The notes beneath the pieces were generated by a model. It searched no databases, was not told the origin of the DNA, and saw only the letters and a list, made by a program, of their open reading frames with translations. The position numbers and the translations under genes are program-made. Below are positions 34,535-43,844 of a stretch of 64,000 bases of DNA, piece after piece (the stretch's first letter is position 1; every line of letters starts with the position of its first letter). The stretch comes from Arenibacter sp. ARW7G5Y1 (GTDB taxonomy: Bacteria > Bacteroidota > Bacteroidia > Flavobacteriales > Flavobacteriaceae): positions 335,578 to 399,577 of the forward strand of contig NZ_QJJZ01000002.1 in the NCBI RefSeq assembly GCF_003201775.1, read 5' to 3'.

Positions 34535-34552
34535 TCTTATTTTATCGTCCAG

Positions 34553-35830
34553 TTAAATATAGTAAGTCCAATTCCCAAGGTACTTTTTTTTCGTCTTCTT
34601 AAGTTCAGAGGAATTATTCTTGTCTTCAAACCGTAATTGGAGCTTGTTCATATCCTCGGCAAGTTTGATATCCAGTATTTTGGCGTAATGCTGGGTTGTC
34701 TTTAAAGACTTGTGTCCCAGCATTTTGCTCACGGATTCAATAGGCACACCGTTTGCTAGAGTTATGGTAGTGGCAAAGGTATGCCTTGCAACATGAAAGG
34801 TTAAATTCTTGTTTATTCCAGTTAGGTCTGCTATTTCTTTAAGATAACCGTTTGTTTTTTGATTGCTATAAACTGGTAATAATCGATCCTTGTCACAAGG
34901 TAAAGAGGAATACTTGGAGATGATTCTTTCGGCAATTGGCAATAGCGGAATACTACTCATGGATTTGGTCTTGGTTCGCCTCACTTTGATCCATCGTTTC
35001 CCATCTATCCCGATTACGATATCGTTTACACTGAGCTTGGCAACATCAACATAGGCCAAACCAGTGTAGCAACTGAAAATGAAAACATCCCTTACCTGTT
35101 CCAATCTTGAAATCGAGAATTGTTTTTCAATTAGGATATTTATTTCTTCTTTGTTTAAATATTCCTTATCAATGGATTTCGGTCGAAGCTTAAAGTTGTA
35201 AAAAGGATCTTTATCGATCCATCCATTGGCGTAGGCCTGGCGTATTATCTTTTTGAAGTAGGCTATATATTTTAAGGACGAATTATGTGAGAGTCCTTGA
35301 TCGGCCTTTAAATAGTAAATAAAGCTGTTGATGAACTTAACATCTACCTGATGGACAGGTTGGTCCTCGGAGTTATAGTTAGATATAATAAATTTTCTGA
35401 GGTGCTTTTTGGTGGTCTTATAGCGTTGAAGTGTCCTAAAGGAGAATTCCCTTCCCACCAGTTTTTCCATTCTTTGGTTATGCTCGGCAAACATTTCCAA
35501 AATCAATTTTTTATTGTTATTTGCCCCTATAAATTCATCCCTTATTCCTTTTGCCGATATATAATTATTGTCATCGTTCAAAAACCTTTGATAAATCTCA
35601 TATATTCGATTTTTAATAATATCCAGTTGACGGTTGGTCTGTTTGGCTTCTGGGGTATAGCCTATAACCTTGTTGGCCTTGGCATCCCATTTAGAAATAG
35701 GCACTTTTCTCATGGTGCTAACTTCAGCTCTCTTTCCATTGTAGGTAATTCGCAGATAGATGATGGCCTGGGAGGGGTCGCTCACACCCTTTTTTCGGAT
35801 ATAAAACAGAATTGACAATAGATCTTGCAT
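34553..35830 (-). CDS. Tyrosine recombinase, Bacteroidota CTn-like integrase
   Basis: A 425-residue site-specific integrase. It has an arm-binding start, a SAM-like core-binding domain (FSFRTLQRYKTTKKHLRKFI) and a catalytic domain. Catalytic residues seen are Lys in WIKVRRTKTKS, HVARHTFAT, and GHKSLKTTQHYAKI with the nucleophilic Tyr. The first Arg of the family box is Ala (SCYTGLAYVDVAK), as in IntDOT-like integrases where that residue is non-canonical. Its stop lies within two bases of the IS3 end, so the last residues may have been altered by insertion. Confidence 0.85.
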   Translation of the reverse strand: MQDLLSILFYIRKKGVSDPSQAIIYLRITYNGKRAEVSTMRKVPISKWDAKANKVIGYTPEAKQTNRQLDIIKNRIYEIYQRFLNDDNNYISAKGIRDEFIGANNNKKLILEMFAEHNQRMEKLVGREFSFRTLQRYKTTKKHLRKFIISNYNSEDQPVHQVDVKFINSFIYYLKADQGLSHNSSLKYIAYFKKIIRQAYANGWIDKDPFYNFKLRPKSIDKEYLNKEEINILIEKQFSISRLEQVRDVFIFSCYTGLAYVDVAKLSVNDIVIGIDGKRWIKVRRTKTKSMSSIPLLPIAERIISKYSSLPCDKDRLLPVYSNQKTNGYLKEIADLTGINKNLTFHVARHTFATTITLANGVPIESVSKMLGHKSLKTTQHYAKILDIKLAEDMNKLQLRFEDKNNSSELKKTKKKYLGNWTYYI

Positions 35831-36068
35831 AATTTTTATTTTTTTACCACTTAAATATAGTAAATTAAAAACAAAAGAAGTCTTTGTAATACGCTGTATA
35901 TAAGATGTTTATGGTTAATTCGGTGGCACTAAATTATGTATTGTTGGTGCCACCGAATGGGACACTTTTTGGATGGTATTAAATGATATTAAATGGGGTT
36001 TAATAAAATGAAAAACCCTGTAAATATTGACATTTACAGGGTTTTGATTGAATTTGATATTCAAATCG
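35831..36068. other. Control and terminator-like palindromes between two integrases
   Basis: Two perfect palindromes occur here. TCGGTGGCAC (35920-35929) pairs with GTGCCACCGA (35947-35956). The other is the 14-base-arm terminator at 36012-36045. No gene. Confidence 0.55.
36012..36045. terminator. Perfect 14-base-arm hairpin, likely bidirectional terminator
   Basis: AAAACCCTGTAAAT (36012-36025), a six-base loop and ATTTACAGGGTTTT (36032-36045). The A-rich left and T-rich right arms make it usable on both strands. It lies just beyond the tRNA fragment's 3' end. Confidence 0.7.
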
Positions 36069-36115
36069 TACTCGAGGTGGGAATCGAACCCACACTCCGA
36101 AGAACTGGATTTTGA
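36069..36115 (-). other. tRNA-Leu(CAA) 3'-half fragment, probable attachment site
   Basis: Read on the minus strand, the segment runs from the anticodon loop (TTCAAAATCCAG) through a leucine-type variable arm (TTCTTCGGAG), the T-arm (GTGGGTTCGATTCCCAC) and the acceptor 3' strand. The 5' half of the tRNA is absent. Displaced 3' halves of tRNA genes are typical att scars of integrative elements, and an integrase gene begins 160 bases away at 36275. The intact tRNA should sit at the other end of the element, outside what I can see. Confidence 0.75.
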
Positions 36116-36274
36116 ATTCAGAGTATTTTGATGTCATATGTAGTTAAATAGCTCATATTAAGCTATTTACATTTTTACAAAAAACAATAAAGACCATATA
36201 AAACCATAAAAAACCACCATTTGTTGTACCTATGTTGTACCTAGAATTCGTATCTTTAGTATAAATAGTAAAGT

Positions 36275-37489
36275 ATGGGGTCAAGTATAAAGGTAACTCT
36301 TCGCAAGAAAGCGAACAAACAAGGTCTTTTTCCTTTAGCGGTTCGCATAACTAAAAACAGAAAAACGACCTATCTTTATATAGGGCATTACATTGCTATT
36401 AAATATTGGGATGAAGGCAATCGCGAGGTGCGAAAATCGCATCCCAATTCCATACGCTTAAACAATCTTCTAATCAAGAAGTTGGCTGAAGCGAATCAAA
36501 CCTTAATTGATTTACAGACTCATCAAAATGATATCTCGTCAAAACAGATAAAAGAGGAAATTGCAACTCCGCTTACCAAAACTAGCTTTAAAGAAATTGC
36601 CGATAATTATTTAGATAATTTAGAAAAAACAAATAAACTACAGCGTTTATCATCCGATAAAGCGCGAGTCGGCCATTTTATAAGGTTTGTCGATAATGAT
36701 GATTTAAGTTTTCGAGAAATTGACGAGGCTTTATTGCGTCGTTTTTCACTCTATTTGAAAACTACACGAAAAGTATCTCAACGCTCGGTCATTAACAACT
36801 TAATTGTAATTAGAACCCTATACAATAAAGCTATACGATTAGGAATTGTTGACAGAAAATTGTATCCATTTGGAGCGGATAAAATACGCATCAAATTCCC
36901 CGAATCCGAAAAAGTTGGGCTTACCATAGAAGAAATTCAATCAATCGAGGCTTTGGAGGGCTTAACGGAACAGCAATCTCATGCGCGAAATGTTTGGTTG
37001 TTTAGTTTTTATCTTGCAGGGATGCGTGTTGGTGATGTTCTTATGATTAAGTGGAGCGATATTTACGATGGCCGGTTACACTATCGTATGGGGAAGAACG
37101 AAAAATTGTTATCCTTTAAATTACCAGAGAAAATTACATCACTTTTAAGACGATATTATGAGGACAGGAGATCAAGTGAGGATTTTGTTTTTCCTGAAAT
37201 GAACAATGCTGACCTGAAAAATCCGAAAGATGTTTTTAACAAAGTAAAAACCGCCAACAAAAAATTTAATAAATATCTCGTGCATATCGCAGAAAAAGCG
37301 AAAATAAACAAAAAGCTCACCATGCACATTGCCCGTCACAGTTTTGGCAATATTTCAGGCGACAGAATTCCTATTCAGATGCTGCAAAAGCTATATCGTC
37401 ATTCCACCGTTACAACTACAATAAATTATCAAGCCAATTTTATGCATAAAGAGACTGATGATGCTTTAGAAAAGGTTATTAATTTCTAA
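36275..37489 (+). CDS. Tyrosine recombinase, integrase of a tRNA-targeting element
   Basis: A 404-residue integrase. GSSIKVTLRKKANKQGLFPLAVRITKNRKTTYLYIG is an arm-type N-terminal domain. FKEIADNYLDNLEKTNK begins the core-binding domain. Catalytic residues are Arg in LAGMRVGDVLMI, HIARHSFGN and Tyr in HSTVTTTINYQAN. It lies next to the tRNA-Leu fragment and reads away from it, as integrases of tRNA-targeting elements usually do. Codon use is more AT-rich than in the relaxase gene nearby. Confidence 0.87.
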   Translation: MGSSIKVTLRKKANKQGLFPLAVRITKNRKTTYLYIGHYIAIKYWDEGNREVRKSHPNSIRLNNLLIKKLAEANQTLIDLQTHQNDISSKQIKEEIATPLTKTSFKEIADNYLDNLEKTNKLQRLSSDKARVGHFIRFVDNDDLSFREIDEALLRRFSLYLKTTRKVSQRSVINNLIVIRTLYNKAIRLGIVDRKLYPFGADKIRIKFPESEKVGLTIEEIQSIEALEGLTEQQSHARNVWLFSFYLAGMRVGDVLMIKWSDIYDGRLHYRMGKNEKLLSFKLPEKITSLLRRYYEDRRSSEDFVFPEMNNADLKNPKDVFNKVKTANKKFNKYLVHIAEKAKINKKLTMHIARHSFGNISGDRIPIQMLQKLYRHSTVTTTINYQANFMHKETDDALEKVINF

Positions 37490-37621
37490 ATTTTCAAATT
37501 TTCAAAAAGTTCAGCAAAAAAGGAAAGTTAATACTTTGCGCATTTTTATTTTTTCTCCCTATCCACGAAAAAAGCACCTTTTGCGGTGTCAATTTCTATA
37601 ACTCAATCACTTCTTTAAAAG

Positions 37622-39925
37622 CTACATTGAAATCCCCTTACCCTTGTACTTCGACCAATCCGTGAGTTCATCCTTGAACCTATTGTAAATCTCCTCTTGC
37701 CCTTTTTTGCCCCTATTGCCCAATAACGAACTGATGGCATAAACGCCTTTTCGCAACAAACGGTTTTGTTCGAAGGAAGATTTCCTTTCCAGTGCCTTAT
37801 TTAAACTTTTCCGAAGTCCGTTGTCCATATGGTGCTGCACCAACTCCGAATGGAGGTTTGGGTAAACTTTTTCAGCTGTCAGCATAAAGGCGACCCTATC
37901 GTACATTCCCCTTTCCATTAGATGGTCCGCCCAAAGGTTCTTGAGATCGTTCCTGCCATCTTTGATCAGGCCGTTGATGACGGTCTGCTGTTCCAATAAT
38001 GTGGCGGTGACATCGGGAATGGAATTCAAATAAAGGTCTGTTCTTTTTGGCAAGGGGCAACTTGTCCTATGGTCCGTATAAATGGATCTGACCTCGAATC
38101 CGTCCTTCCCTTTTACAAAATAGAATCCCTTGGCGTTGAATAGGGCCATATAGTCGTTCGGGGATTTTTCATAAGGCGCTTGCATCCGTTCGGCGTGTTT
38201 TACATAACTGCCCAATGCGGCCTTCTCGAATTCTTGCCTATATCCGATTTCCATGGTACCGTACAGTTTTGGAAAGACCATTGGCAGAAAAAAGGAGGAT
38301 GCCGTAAGTTCAGGGCCAATATCGGAATTCCGTGCCGTCAACATTTCCAATACCATATGGTTTTGACGGACAAAACCGGTGGATACATAGGCGTCCATGG
38401 ACTTGGGGAAGGGCAGGTCGCCCAAACGAACAGGGACCGTATGTTTGTTGGAACCGGAAAAGGACAATCGGTTGTCCTGGTACTTTACGCCCAGGGACCG
38501 GAACAGGCGATGGACACTCCCCTTTTCCTTCCCTACATCGAAAATGCAGTTTTCCAATATCCTGCCGATAAGCCGGAACTTGCTTTCCAAGGTTTCTTTT
38601 TCCTTTTTTTCCTCCAATTGGTATAGCCTGTCCCTAACCGTCGGGAACTCTCTTTTAAGTGCTTCCATCAACAAATTTTTTTGATTTCTTGGAAGGTAGC
38701 GTTCAAGAAAAATGTAGTTTTTTGATGTTTTAATATGCGGAAGGATATCCATTGGGTTCCTGGCCATTATGTTCTCCGAGAACAGTCCGTTGCGGTCGTG
38801 GGACTTCAGATAGGATGTCCGGAATGCCTCTTTTATGAGTTTTTGGACTTCCAATGTAAACTGATTGCTATCGGTATCGATCTCCGTGGGTCCTTCGCCG
38901 TTCCCGAAAATGTCAAGACGTTTCTCCATTCTTATTTTTGGACTCAGCTCGCTTTCCTTGAACGCATATCCCGATTTGTCATGGATGGTGTACCCCTTGA
39001 TGGCATCCCCTTTTATGTCCAGTTTTATATCGATGCCCTGATATTCCTTAAGTACTTCGACGAGGTCGTGTGGCCTTATGGCCCTGAAAAGACCATAGGT
39101 GGTCCCTATCTGTTTCAGCAGGCGTTTGCGGTGCATCGGAAGTAGTTTCGACTTTGAATTGGCCTCGAATACCTTTTGCAGTTTCGGGCCGCTCAGGCTT
39201 CGGTGAACGGTGGAGCCGTTGATGAACCGGGTCCGGTAGCCTTTTTGATTGTCCAGTCCATAGGCCACCCCAATCTTCCCCGATATTTTTCTTGTCTGCC
39301 TTACCTGTATGTGATAGGGATTTACGAGTTTCGCCAGCTCCCCGAAACTGCGCACTTTGTGTTTTTGGAGGATGCCGTTCAGTACGTCCTGTAAATAGTA
39401 CTTCGTCCCTTGGGCAGGGTCCATCCCGAACTGGAGTACTGGTAATCTGTATATTGGCAGTTCCCTCTGCTGTGTGGTACGAGGCGATGGTGATAGGTTA
39501 AACTTTTTTTCAAGGTATCGTTGGGTCGCCAGGTTACTTCTATAGCTGTTGAAAATTCCGAGAACCTTTCCATCATCGTCCACATTGGTCGTTATAATAT
39601 GGACATGCTCATGGCCGGTATCGGTGTGCCTTACCATTACAAAGGGCTGTTCGCCATAGCCCATTTGCTCCATGTATTCCCTTGATACTGCTTGGAAGGT
39701 ATTGTCATCTAGGTGTTCCCCTAGGGGAAGGTTCAGGGTAATATGGGCATAGCGGTTCTTGGTGGCATTGCGCTGTCCCTGGAAATGGAGTACCCTCCCG
39801 AAGAACTTTTGTGAAATGTCCTGTGAGTACATGTTCCCATATCCGAGTATGCGCATACCCTCTTTGCCGAAGACATAGTTCAGCATTCCCTGACAGCTTT
39901 CCCCATATCCAATCCTTCCTATCAT
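37622..39925 (-). CDS. Relaxase/mobilisation nuclease (MobA/VirD2-like)
   Basis: A 767-residue protein. The N-terminal 200 residues form the relaxase domain: RIGYGESCQGMLNYVFGKEG, YAHITLNLPLGEHL, FVMVRHTDTGHEHVHIITTNVDDDG. The HEHVH stretch is the metal-binding three-His-type motif needed for nicking at oriT. The remaining 500 residues are of the Bacteroidota mobilisation-protein type. The first four bases overlap the mobC-like stop, implying coupled translation. A relaxase without a visible type IV secretion system indicates a mobilisable rather than self-transmissible element. Confidence 0.87.
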   Translation of the reverse strand: MIGRIGYGESCQGMLNYVFGKEGMRILGYGNMYSQDISQKFFGRVLHFQGQRNATKNRYAHITLNLPLGEHLDDNTFQAVSREYMEQMGYGEQPFVMVRHTDTGHEHVHIITTNVDDDGKVLGIFNSYRSNLATQRYLEKKFNLSPSPRTTQQRELPIYRLPVLQFGMDPAQGTKYYLQDVLNGILQKHKVRSFGELAKLVNPYHIQVRQTRKISGKIGVAYGLDNQKGYRTRFINGSTVHRSLSGPKLQKVFEANSKSKLLPMHRKRLLKQIGTTYGLFRAIRPHDLVEVLKEYQGIDIKLDIKGDAIKGYTIHDKSGYAFKESELSPKIRMEKRLDIFGNGEGPTEIDTDSNQFTLEVQKLIKEAFRTSYLKSHDRNGLFSENIMARNPMDILPHIKTSKNYIFLERYLPRNQKNLLMEALKREFPTVRDRLYQLEEKKEKETLESKFRLIGRILENCIFDVGKEKGSVHRLFRSLGVKYQDNRLSFSGSNKHTVPVRLGDLPFPKSMDAYVSTGFVRQNHMVLEMLTARNSDIGPELTASSFFLPMVFPKLYGTMEIGYRQEFEKAALGSYVKHAERMQAPYEKSPNDYMALFNAKGFYFVKGKDGFEVRSIYTDHRTSCPLPKRTDLYLNSIPDVTATLLEQQTVINGLIKDGRNDLKNLWADHLMERGMYDRVAFMLTAEKVYPNLHSELVQHHMDNGLRKSLNKALERKSSFEQNRLLRKGVYAISSLLGNRGKKGQEEIYNRFKDELTDWSKYKGKGISM

Positions 39926-40308
39926 CCCATTTGTTCTTCTAATGTGATTTCAATAAGTGCGCTAAGCAGTTCATTGGTCCTTCGTATCTCGTCCATCAAA
40001 CCACTGTTGGGACTTCTCTGGTTCTTCAAGTTTGCCAGTTTTACCAATTGGTTGATGTTGCTGCCTATCCTGTTGATATGGTGGGCAAGGTCCGAAGTGT
40101 TCGGCAGCCTGTCCCTTTCCTCCGATTCCCTATCCAATACGAGCCTTCTCAGAAGGGGGCTTATTACGCCCCTTTCGTGAATATTCAAATGATAAGATTT
40201 GCAGATTGTCTTCAATTTATCATATTCCATATCGTTGAACCGTAGCATTATGTTATGGTACCGCTTATTATTACCCAACCGTTTTCGGCCTCCTTTCTTT
40301 CGTTCCAT
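39922..40308 (-). CDS. MobC-like relaxosome accessory protein
   Basis: From the ATG at 40308 the protein has 128 residues; an upstream start at 40389 would add residues that overlap a palindrome. It has a ribbon-helix-helix-like start (MLRFNDMEYDKLKTICKSYHLNIHERG) and the MobC signature LAHHINRIGSNINQLVKLANLKNQ. MobC proteins open oriT DNA for the relaxase. The stop overlaps the relaxase start as ATGA, a classic mobilisation operon. Confidence 0.82.
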   Translation of the reverse strand: MERKKGGRKRLGNNKRYHNIMLRFNDMEYDKLKTICKSYHLNIHERGVISPLLRRLVLDRESEERDRLPNTSDLAHHINRIGSNINQLVKLANLKNQRSPNSGLMDEIRRTNELLSALIEITLEEQMG

Positions 40309-40330
40309 TTCCTTTGTTTTTAAGGCAAAC

Positions 40331-40367
40331 ACTTCGACTGAAGTAGACAATTCTAAGTTACTTAGAA
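40331..40367. promoter_or_regulatory. Palindrome pair upstream of the mobC-like gene
   Basis: TTCTAAG TTA CTTAGAA (40351-40367) is a perfect seven-base-arm palindrome, and ACTTC-GACT-GAAGT (40331-40343... arms of five) lies beside it. They sit immediately upstream of the mobC-like start at 40308, so they may be the operator or part of oriT. Confidence 0.45.
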
Positions 40368-40576
40368 TATAACTTGCTATCCTTTCCAAGGATAAATATA
40401 GTTGATCAATATTAAATATAAAAGACTAATAATCAATTCTTTAACCCTATAAATCATATGGAATCATATAGGACTATATGGGTACACGTATATAATTTAT
40501 ATGGTCCAATTTGGTGTTTAAAAAATTAGGGAATCATGGAAATATCCAAGTTTTTTGTGGAGAGGGGAAGAAAGGT

Positions 40577-40597
40577 CAAGGGGTTTTTCTCCCCTTG
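40577..40597. other. Hairpin in the probable oriT region
   Basis: CAAGGGG (40577-40583) and CCCCTTG (40591-40597) form a perfect hairpin around TTTTTCT. It lies in the 670-base gene-free gap (40390-41056) between the mobilisation operon and the toxin-antitoxin pair, where oriT normally is found. The nick site cannot be placed from sequence alone. Confidence 0.4.
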
Positions 40598-41056
40598 TGC
40601 TTTTCAGTGGCCGAGAGGGGGTCGGGCTAAATTGGAACGGAAAGACTTTACTTGCTGACCGGGGACTCGTGTCCGCTAGGGGAGGATCGGAATGGGAGGG
40701 TTGACCGACTTCCGCCTTGGCTTGGGCAAACATATTGATTTTACAAGTATGGTTCCTTAAAGAAAGTCCAAATAAGCTTGGGATTGGATATTCCTATTGA
40801 CGTTTAAACTTGAGCGTATTTAGTTGGATAATTAGTCGATTAAAAGTTTCGTTTAATTGTTTTTACCAATATCATCAATTATATAAATACCTCCTAGAAG
40901 GTGTAATGGAGCATGAGACGCATCTTGGTAAAGTTATCCTTAACACCTAAACTGGGTTGGAAATGGAGTGATTTTCGTTATTATCACCTAATTCTTTTAA
41001 ATATGCGCTGATAATATGTTATATTGCGTATACTATATGTTAAATAGAATAAAATT

Positions 41057-41332
41057 ATGGCTACAGTCCGAAAATCATTGACCATTACCGAAGCCCAAGA
41101 GCAATGGATAAAACTGCAAATTAAAAATGGAGGTTTCGCCAACGATAGCGAATATATGCGGCATCTAATACGTTTGGACGAGGAACGCAATAGGGAATTT
41201 TTAATTACAAAAGCAGCTATACAGGCGGGCTATGATAGCGGTGTAAGCCCCAAGGTCAGAACCGTTGACGAGATTATGAAAGCCGCAATTAATCGTCGAA
41301 CGGACAAAACGCAAGGAAAACAGAATGCATAG
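41057..41332 (+). CDS. ParD/CopG-type antitoxin
   Basis: A 91-residue protein with a ribbon-helix-helix start: TVRKSLTITEAQEQWIKLQIKNGGFANDSEYMRHLIRLDEERNREF. This is the ParD type II antitoxin pattern. The stop overlaps the toxin's start by eight bases, so the two are co-translated. It would bind its own promoter and neutralise the ParE-like partner. Confidence 0.87.
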   Translation: MATVRKSLTITEAQEQWIKLQIKNGGFANDSEYMRHLIRLDEERNREFLITKAAIQAGYDSGVSPKVRTVDEIMKAAINRRTDKTQGKQNA

Positions 41333-41615
41333 ATATGCGCTATCCTATAGGGCTGACAATGACCTTGATGATATAACGGATTATACTTTGGAGATTTGGG
41401 GGGAAAACCAGACTCGGGATTATCTTGCCGGGTTCTTACAATGCTTTCAATCTTTAGCGGATAAACCAGATCTTGGCAGAAGTGCCGCCGAATATGCACC
41501 GCTCCTAAAAAGATACAATTACAAAGCCCATACAATTTTTTACGAACCAACGGAAAAGGGCATTTTTGTAGTCCGCATATTGGGTCAGAGACAGGATTTT
41601 GAACGCCATCTATAA
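41325..41615 (+). CDS. ParE-type toxin
   Basis: A 96-residue RelE/ParE-fold toxin: YALSYRADNDLDDITDYTLEIWGENQTRDYLAGFLQCFQSLADKPDLGRSAAEYAPLLKRYNYKAHTIFYEPTEKGIFVVRILGQRQDFERHL, with the family's ILGQRQDFERHL ending. ParE toxins poison gyrase. It overlaps the antitoxin gene. The pair probably stabilises the mobile element. Confidence 0.87.
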   Translation: MHRYALSYRADNDLDDITDYTLEIWGENQTRDYLAGFLQCFQSLADKPDLGRSAAEYAPLLKRYNYKAHTIFYEPTEKGIFVVRILGQRQDFERHL

Positions 41616-41824
41616 GCACTGGTTAAAAATCAAATATGTTCGAAATTAAAACTTGGCTCTTCGATTGTGGAACGGGTAATTACTTTTTAGTTCAACAAGC
41701 TTCTAAAATTATATTATGATCTCAAAAATTGTTCTTTTTACAGAACCAGGAAAAGGAATTAAGAACTACCCTAACTATTAAGCTATTAAAAATCATGACA
41801 CTAGTGTCTTAACTTTAACCGGGG

Positions 41825-42121
41825 TTATCTATCGGCCTTCTCTTTCCTATTATCCTTCATAGCTACAACCGTCACTTTGTCTTTGTTGAAAATGTAATAA
41901 ACAGTTGTGTTTTTGTGAATGACCGCTCGCCTTAAAAGTTTTTGACTTTTTGATTCAGGATATAATGTAGGGAAATTAGATACCGTTAATTCAAATTGCC
42001 GAAGCAATCTTTCAAATTTAACGACCTCCTTGACAGTGAACTTTTGAATCAGGTAATTTTTAATGGCAATGGCGTTTATCAGAGACCTTTTTGTCCATTC
42101 TACCCTGTAAGGTCTATCCAT
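41825..42121 (-). CDS. RelE/ParE-family toxin
   Basis: A 98-residue toxin-fold protein: YRVEWTKRSLINAIAIKNYLIQKFTVKEVVKFERLLRQFELTVSNFPTLYPES and a C-terminal VIHKNTTVYYIFNKDKVTVVAMKDNR. It overlaps the upstream antitoxin gene by eight bases. It is a second toxin pair, facing the ParDE pair, on the opposite strand. Target unknown (ribosome or gyrase). Confidence 0.78.
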   Translation of the reverse strand: MDRPYRVEWTKRSLINAIAIKNYLIQKFTVKEVVKFERLLRQFELTVSNFPTLYPESKSQKLLRRAVIHKNTTVYYIFNKDKVTVVAMKDNRKEKADR

Positions 42122-42356
42122 TGGTCAAACCGTTCCAGAATTCATTGGATTTCATAGTTTCACCTTGTTGATAATCTCTGATACCACTTAGAATATTAAC
42201 CCTATCACTTTCTGTAAGTTCTTCCCACCAGTCGATGGATTTGCCCTCACTGGATAATTTAACGGAACTAAGCAGACTTAAAATAGACTCATCGGTTAAA
42301 GATTGGATCCATCCAACAAGCTCCTTTTTAGTATTGTTCAATTCTGCTGTTCCCAT
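42114..42356 (-). CDS. Antitoxin of the second toxin-antitoxin pair
   Basis: An 80-residue acidic helical protein (ELNNTKKELVGWIQSLTDESILSLLSSVKLSSEGKSIDWWEELTESDRVNILSGIRDYQQGE). WWEELTESDRVNILSGIRDYQQGE resembles the addiction-module component type. It lies directly upstream of, and overlaps, the RelE/ParE-like toxin gene. Confidence 0.72.
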   Translation of the reverse strand: MGTAELNNTKKELVGWIQSLTDESILSLLSSVKLSSEGKSIDWWEELTESDRVNILSGIRDYQQGETMKSNEFWNGLTNG

Positions 42357-42722
42357 ATTATCATTTTAAAGTAAAGTTACAAAAACCGTACAATTATGAA
42401 TTAATTCAAAGACGAACTTTTTTTTCACCGGGTATGTGTCCTTGCCTATCCTTGTATTTGAACTTTCAAATTTGCTTTATGAAGAGAGAGATAAAATTTT
42501 TGTGCTATAAATGGTTCTTTTTACGGTGCTCTTCAAAAATCGAGATACTGGAGCTTTTTTCTTAGAAACTAGAAGTAGGAAAACTGGTAAGGCTACTGAT
42601 AGCGGTTCTAGCCTGTCCAAAGGTTACCACTATTGTTTGTACACAACTCTCTAAACTAAAAATTTAGTTGTACTTTGTCTGTCACTAGGGATAATATGAA
42701 CCCAATTGTACCACATTTTAAG
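42357..42722. other. Gene-free interval
   Basis: About 365 bases without a supportable gene or RNA. It probably holds the divergent promoters of the antitoxin and of the thioredoxin-like gene. Confidence 0.45.
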
Positions 42723-43844
42723 ATGAAGAAAATAATATTAGTATTAATTACTGCGGTTCTATTAATTTATTGTAAAAAAGAGCAGAAAGTCGATGTTGAA
42801 TATGTAACCAACAAGTTCAAAGAATATGCTGCTAAAAGAGAAAAGGTAGCATACAATATCCAGAAAATAGATTCCTTTGCCAATTCTGAAAAAGTATCTA
42901 TTAAAACTGGTTTTGCATTTATCGATAAAAATAGCAGTGATGAAACTTTGGGGCTTTCATTCTATAGTAAAACAGATGATAATCCAACAGCGTATGTTTA
43001 CGATAAAGGGACCCGGTATTTAATTTCAAAATCCGATAAAACATACGAAGCTGAAGAAAGAACAGCCGATGATGCCATAGTACGTCCTGGTGGGAGGTTG
43101 ATTGTTACTCAGGTTTTTCATCTTGATACGGTTTATTATAAATCGGTATCATTGAGCAGAACGGATAAAAATTATGTTTTAAAATATAAATATAGAGATC
43201 AGCCAACTTATAATATTACTAATACAGAAGTAACGGTTGAGTTAACGAAGGACAACTTCTTCCCTGTTAAGATTACTCAAACTGAGAAGATGATAGGTAA
43301 TAGATCTTTTAATCAAATAATATTGAGTAACATCAAAATAAACGAGGAAACCAAAAATTCAATTGAAAATTATAAAAGCGAGTTTAAAGATTTTAAACTA
43401 GTTCAACCCGAAAAGGAAGTACAGCAGTCAAACCCCCTTTTAAATAATGAACTTCCGAAAATAAATTTATCAGATTTATTTAATCCTAATGAAACTATAA
43501 GCCTACCGTTTAATAGCCTAACACTAATTGACTTTTGGGAAGTTTGGTGTGGCCCTTGCATTGCCTCGTTCCCTAAAGTAGAAAACTTAAAGAATAAATA
43601 CGCAGCCCAACTTAAAGTCATAGGCATTGTAACAGAAGATATTGAAAAAGCAAAAGAACTGGTTAAACTAAAGAAGACCACATACCAAAACCTTATCGGA
43701 AATGAGGCACTAAAGAAAACTTTTAGTGTCAATAGCTGGCCTAGATACCTTTTGGTTGATAGTAACGGAATATTAATAAAAGAGTACTTTGGATTTTCAG
43801 AACAAATTGAAAAAGATATAAAGGAATTAATTAAAATCCTATAA
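42723..43844 (+). CDS. TlpA-like thioredoxin-fold lipoprotein
   Basis: I take the ATG at 42723, which starts a lipoprotein signal (MKKIILVLITAVLLIYC), rather than an upstream ATG at 42675. This gives 373 residues. The N-terminal 220 residues form a Bacteroidota-specific domain. The C-terminal thioredoxin fold has FWEVWCGPCIASFPKVENLKNKY with the CGPC redox site and SWPRYLLVDSNG. It probably acts in periplasmic disulfide handling, like the cassette-borne redoxin at 1938. Confidence 0.85.
   Translation: MKKIILVLITAVLLIYCKKEQKVDVEYVTNKFKEYAAKREKVAYNIQKIDSFANSEKVSIKTGFAFIDKNSSDETLGLSFYSKTDDNPTAYVYDKGTRYLISKSDKTYEAEERTADDAIVRPGGRLIVTQVFHLDTVYYKSVSLSRTDKNYVLKYKYRDQPTYNITNTEVTVELTKDNFFPVKITQTEKMIGNRSFNQIILSNIKINEETKNSIENYKSEFKDFKLVQPEKEVQQSNPLLNNELPKINLSDLFNPNETISLPFNSLTLIDFWEVWCGPCIASFPKVENLKNKYAAQLKVIGIVTEDIEKAKELVKLKKTTYQNLIGNEALKKTFSVNSWPRYLLVDSNGILIKEYFGFSEQIEKDIKELIKIL

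Larger units (their letters stand above)
33284..34551 (-). mobile_element. IS3-family insertion sequence
   Basis: About 1.27 kb bounded by TGGACTTGCAACAAAAAAGTG at the left and the inverse of TGGACGATAAAATAAGAGTG at the right. The ends are imperfect inverted repeats. It encodes the overlapping OrfA/OrfB pair of the family. The two flanks show no matching short target duplication, which hints at rearrangement after insertion. It separates the catabolic operon from the integrase-bearing mobile region. Confidence 0.8.

Noticed and set aside
36069-36115. Complete tRNA-Leu gene
   Set aside because: Only the 3' half can be folded; the 5' acceptor strand and D-arm are absent.
38180-38626. 148-residue + strand frame
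   Set aside because: It is antisense to the relaxase gene and lacks any domain.
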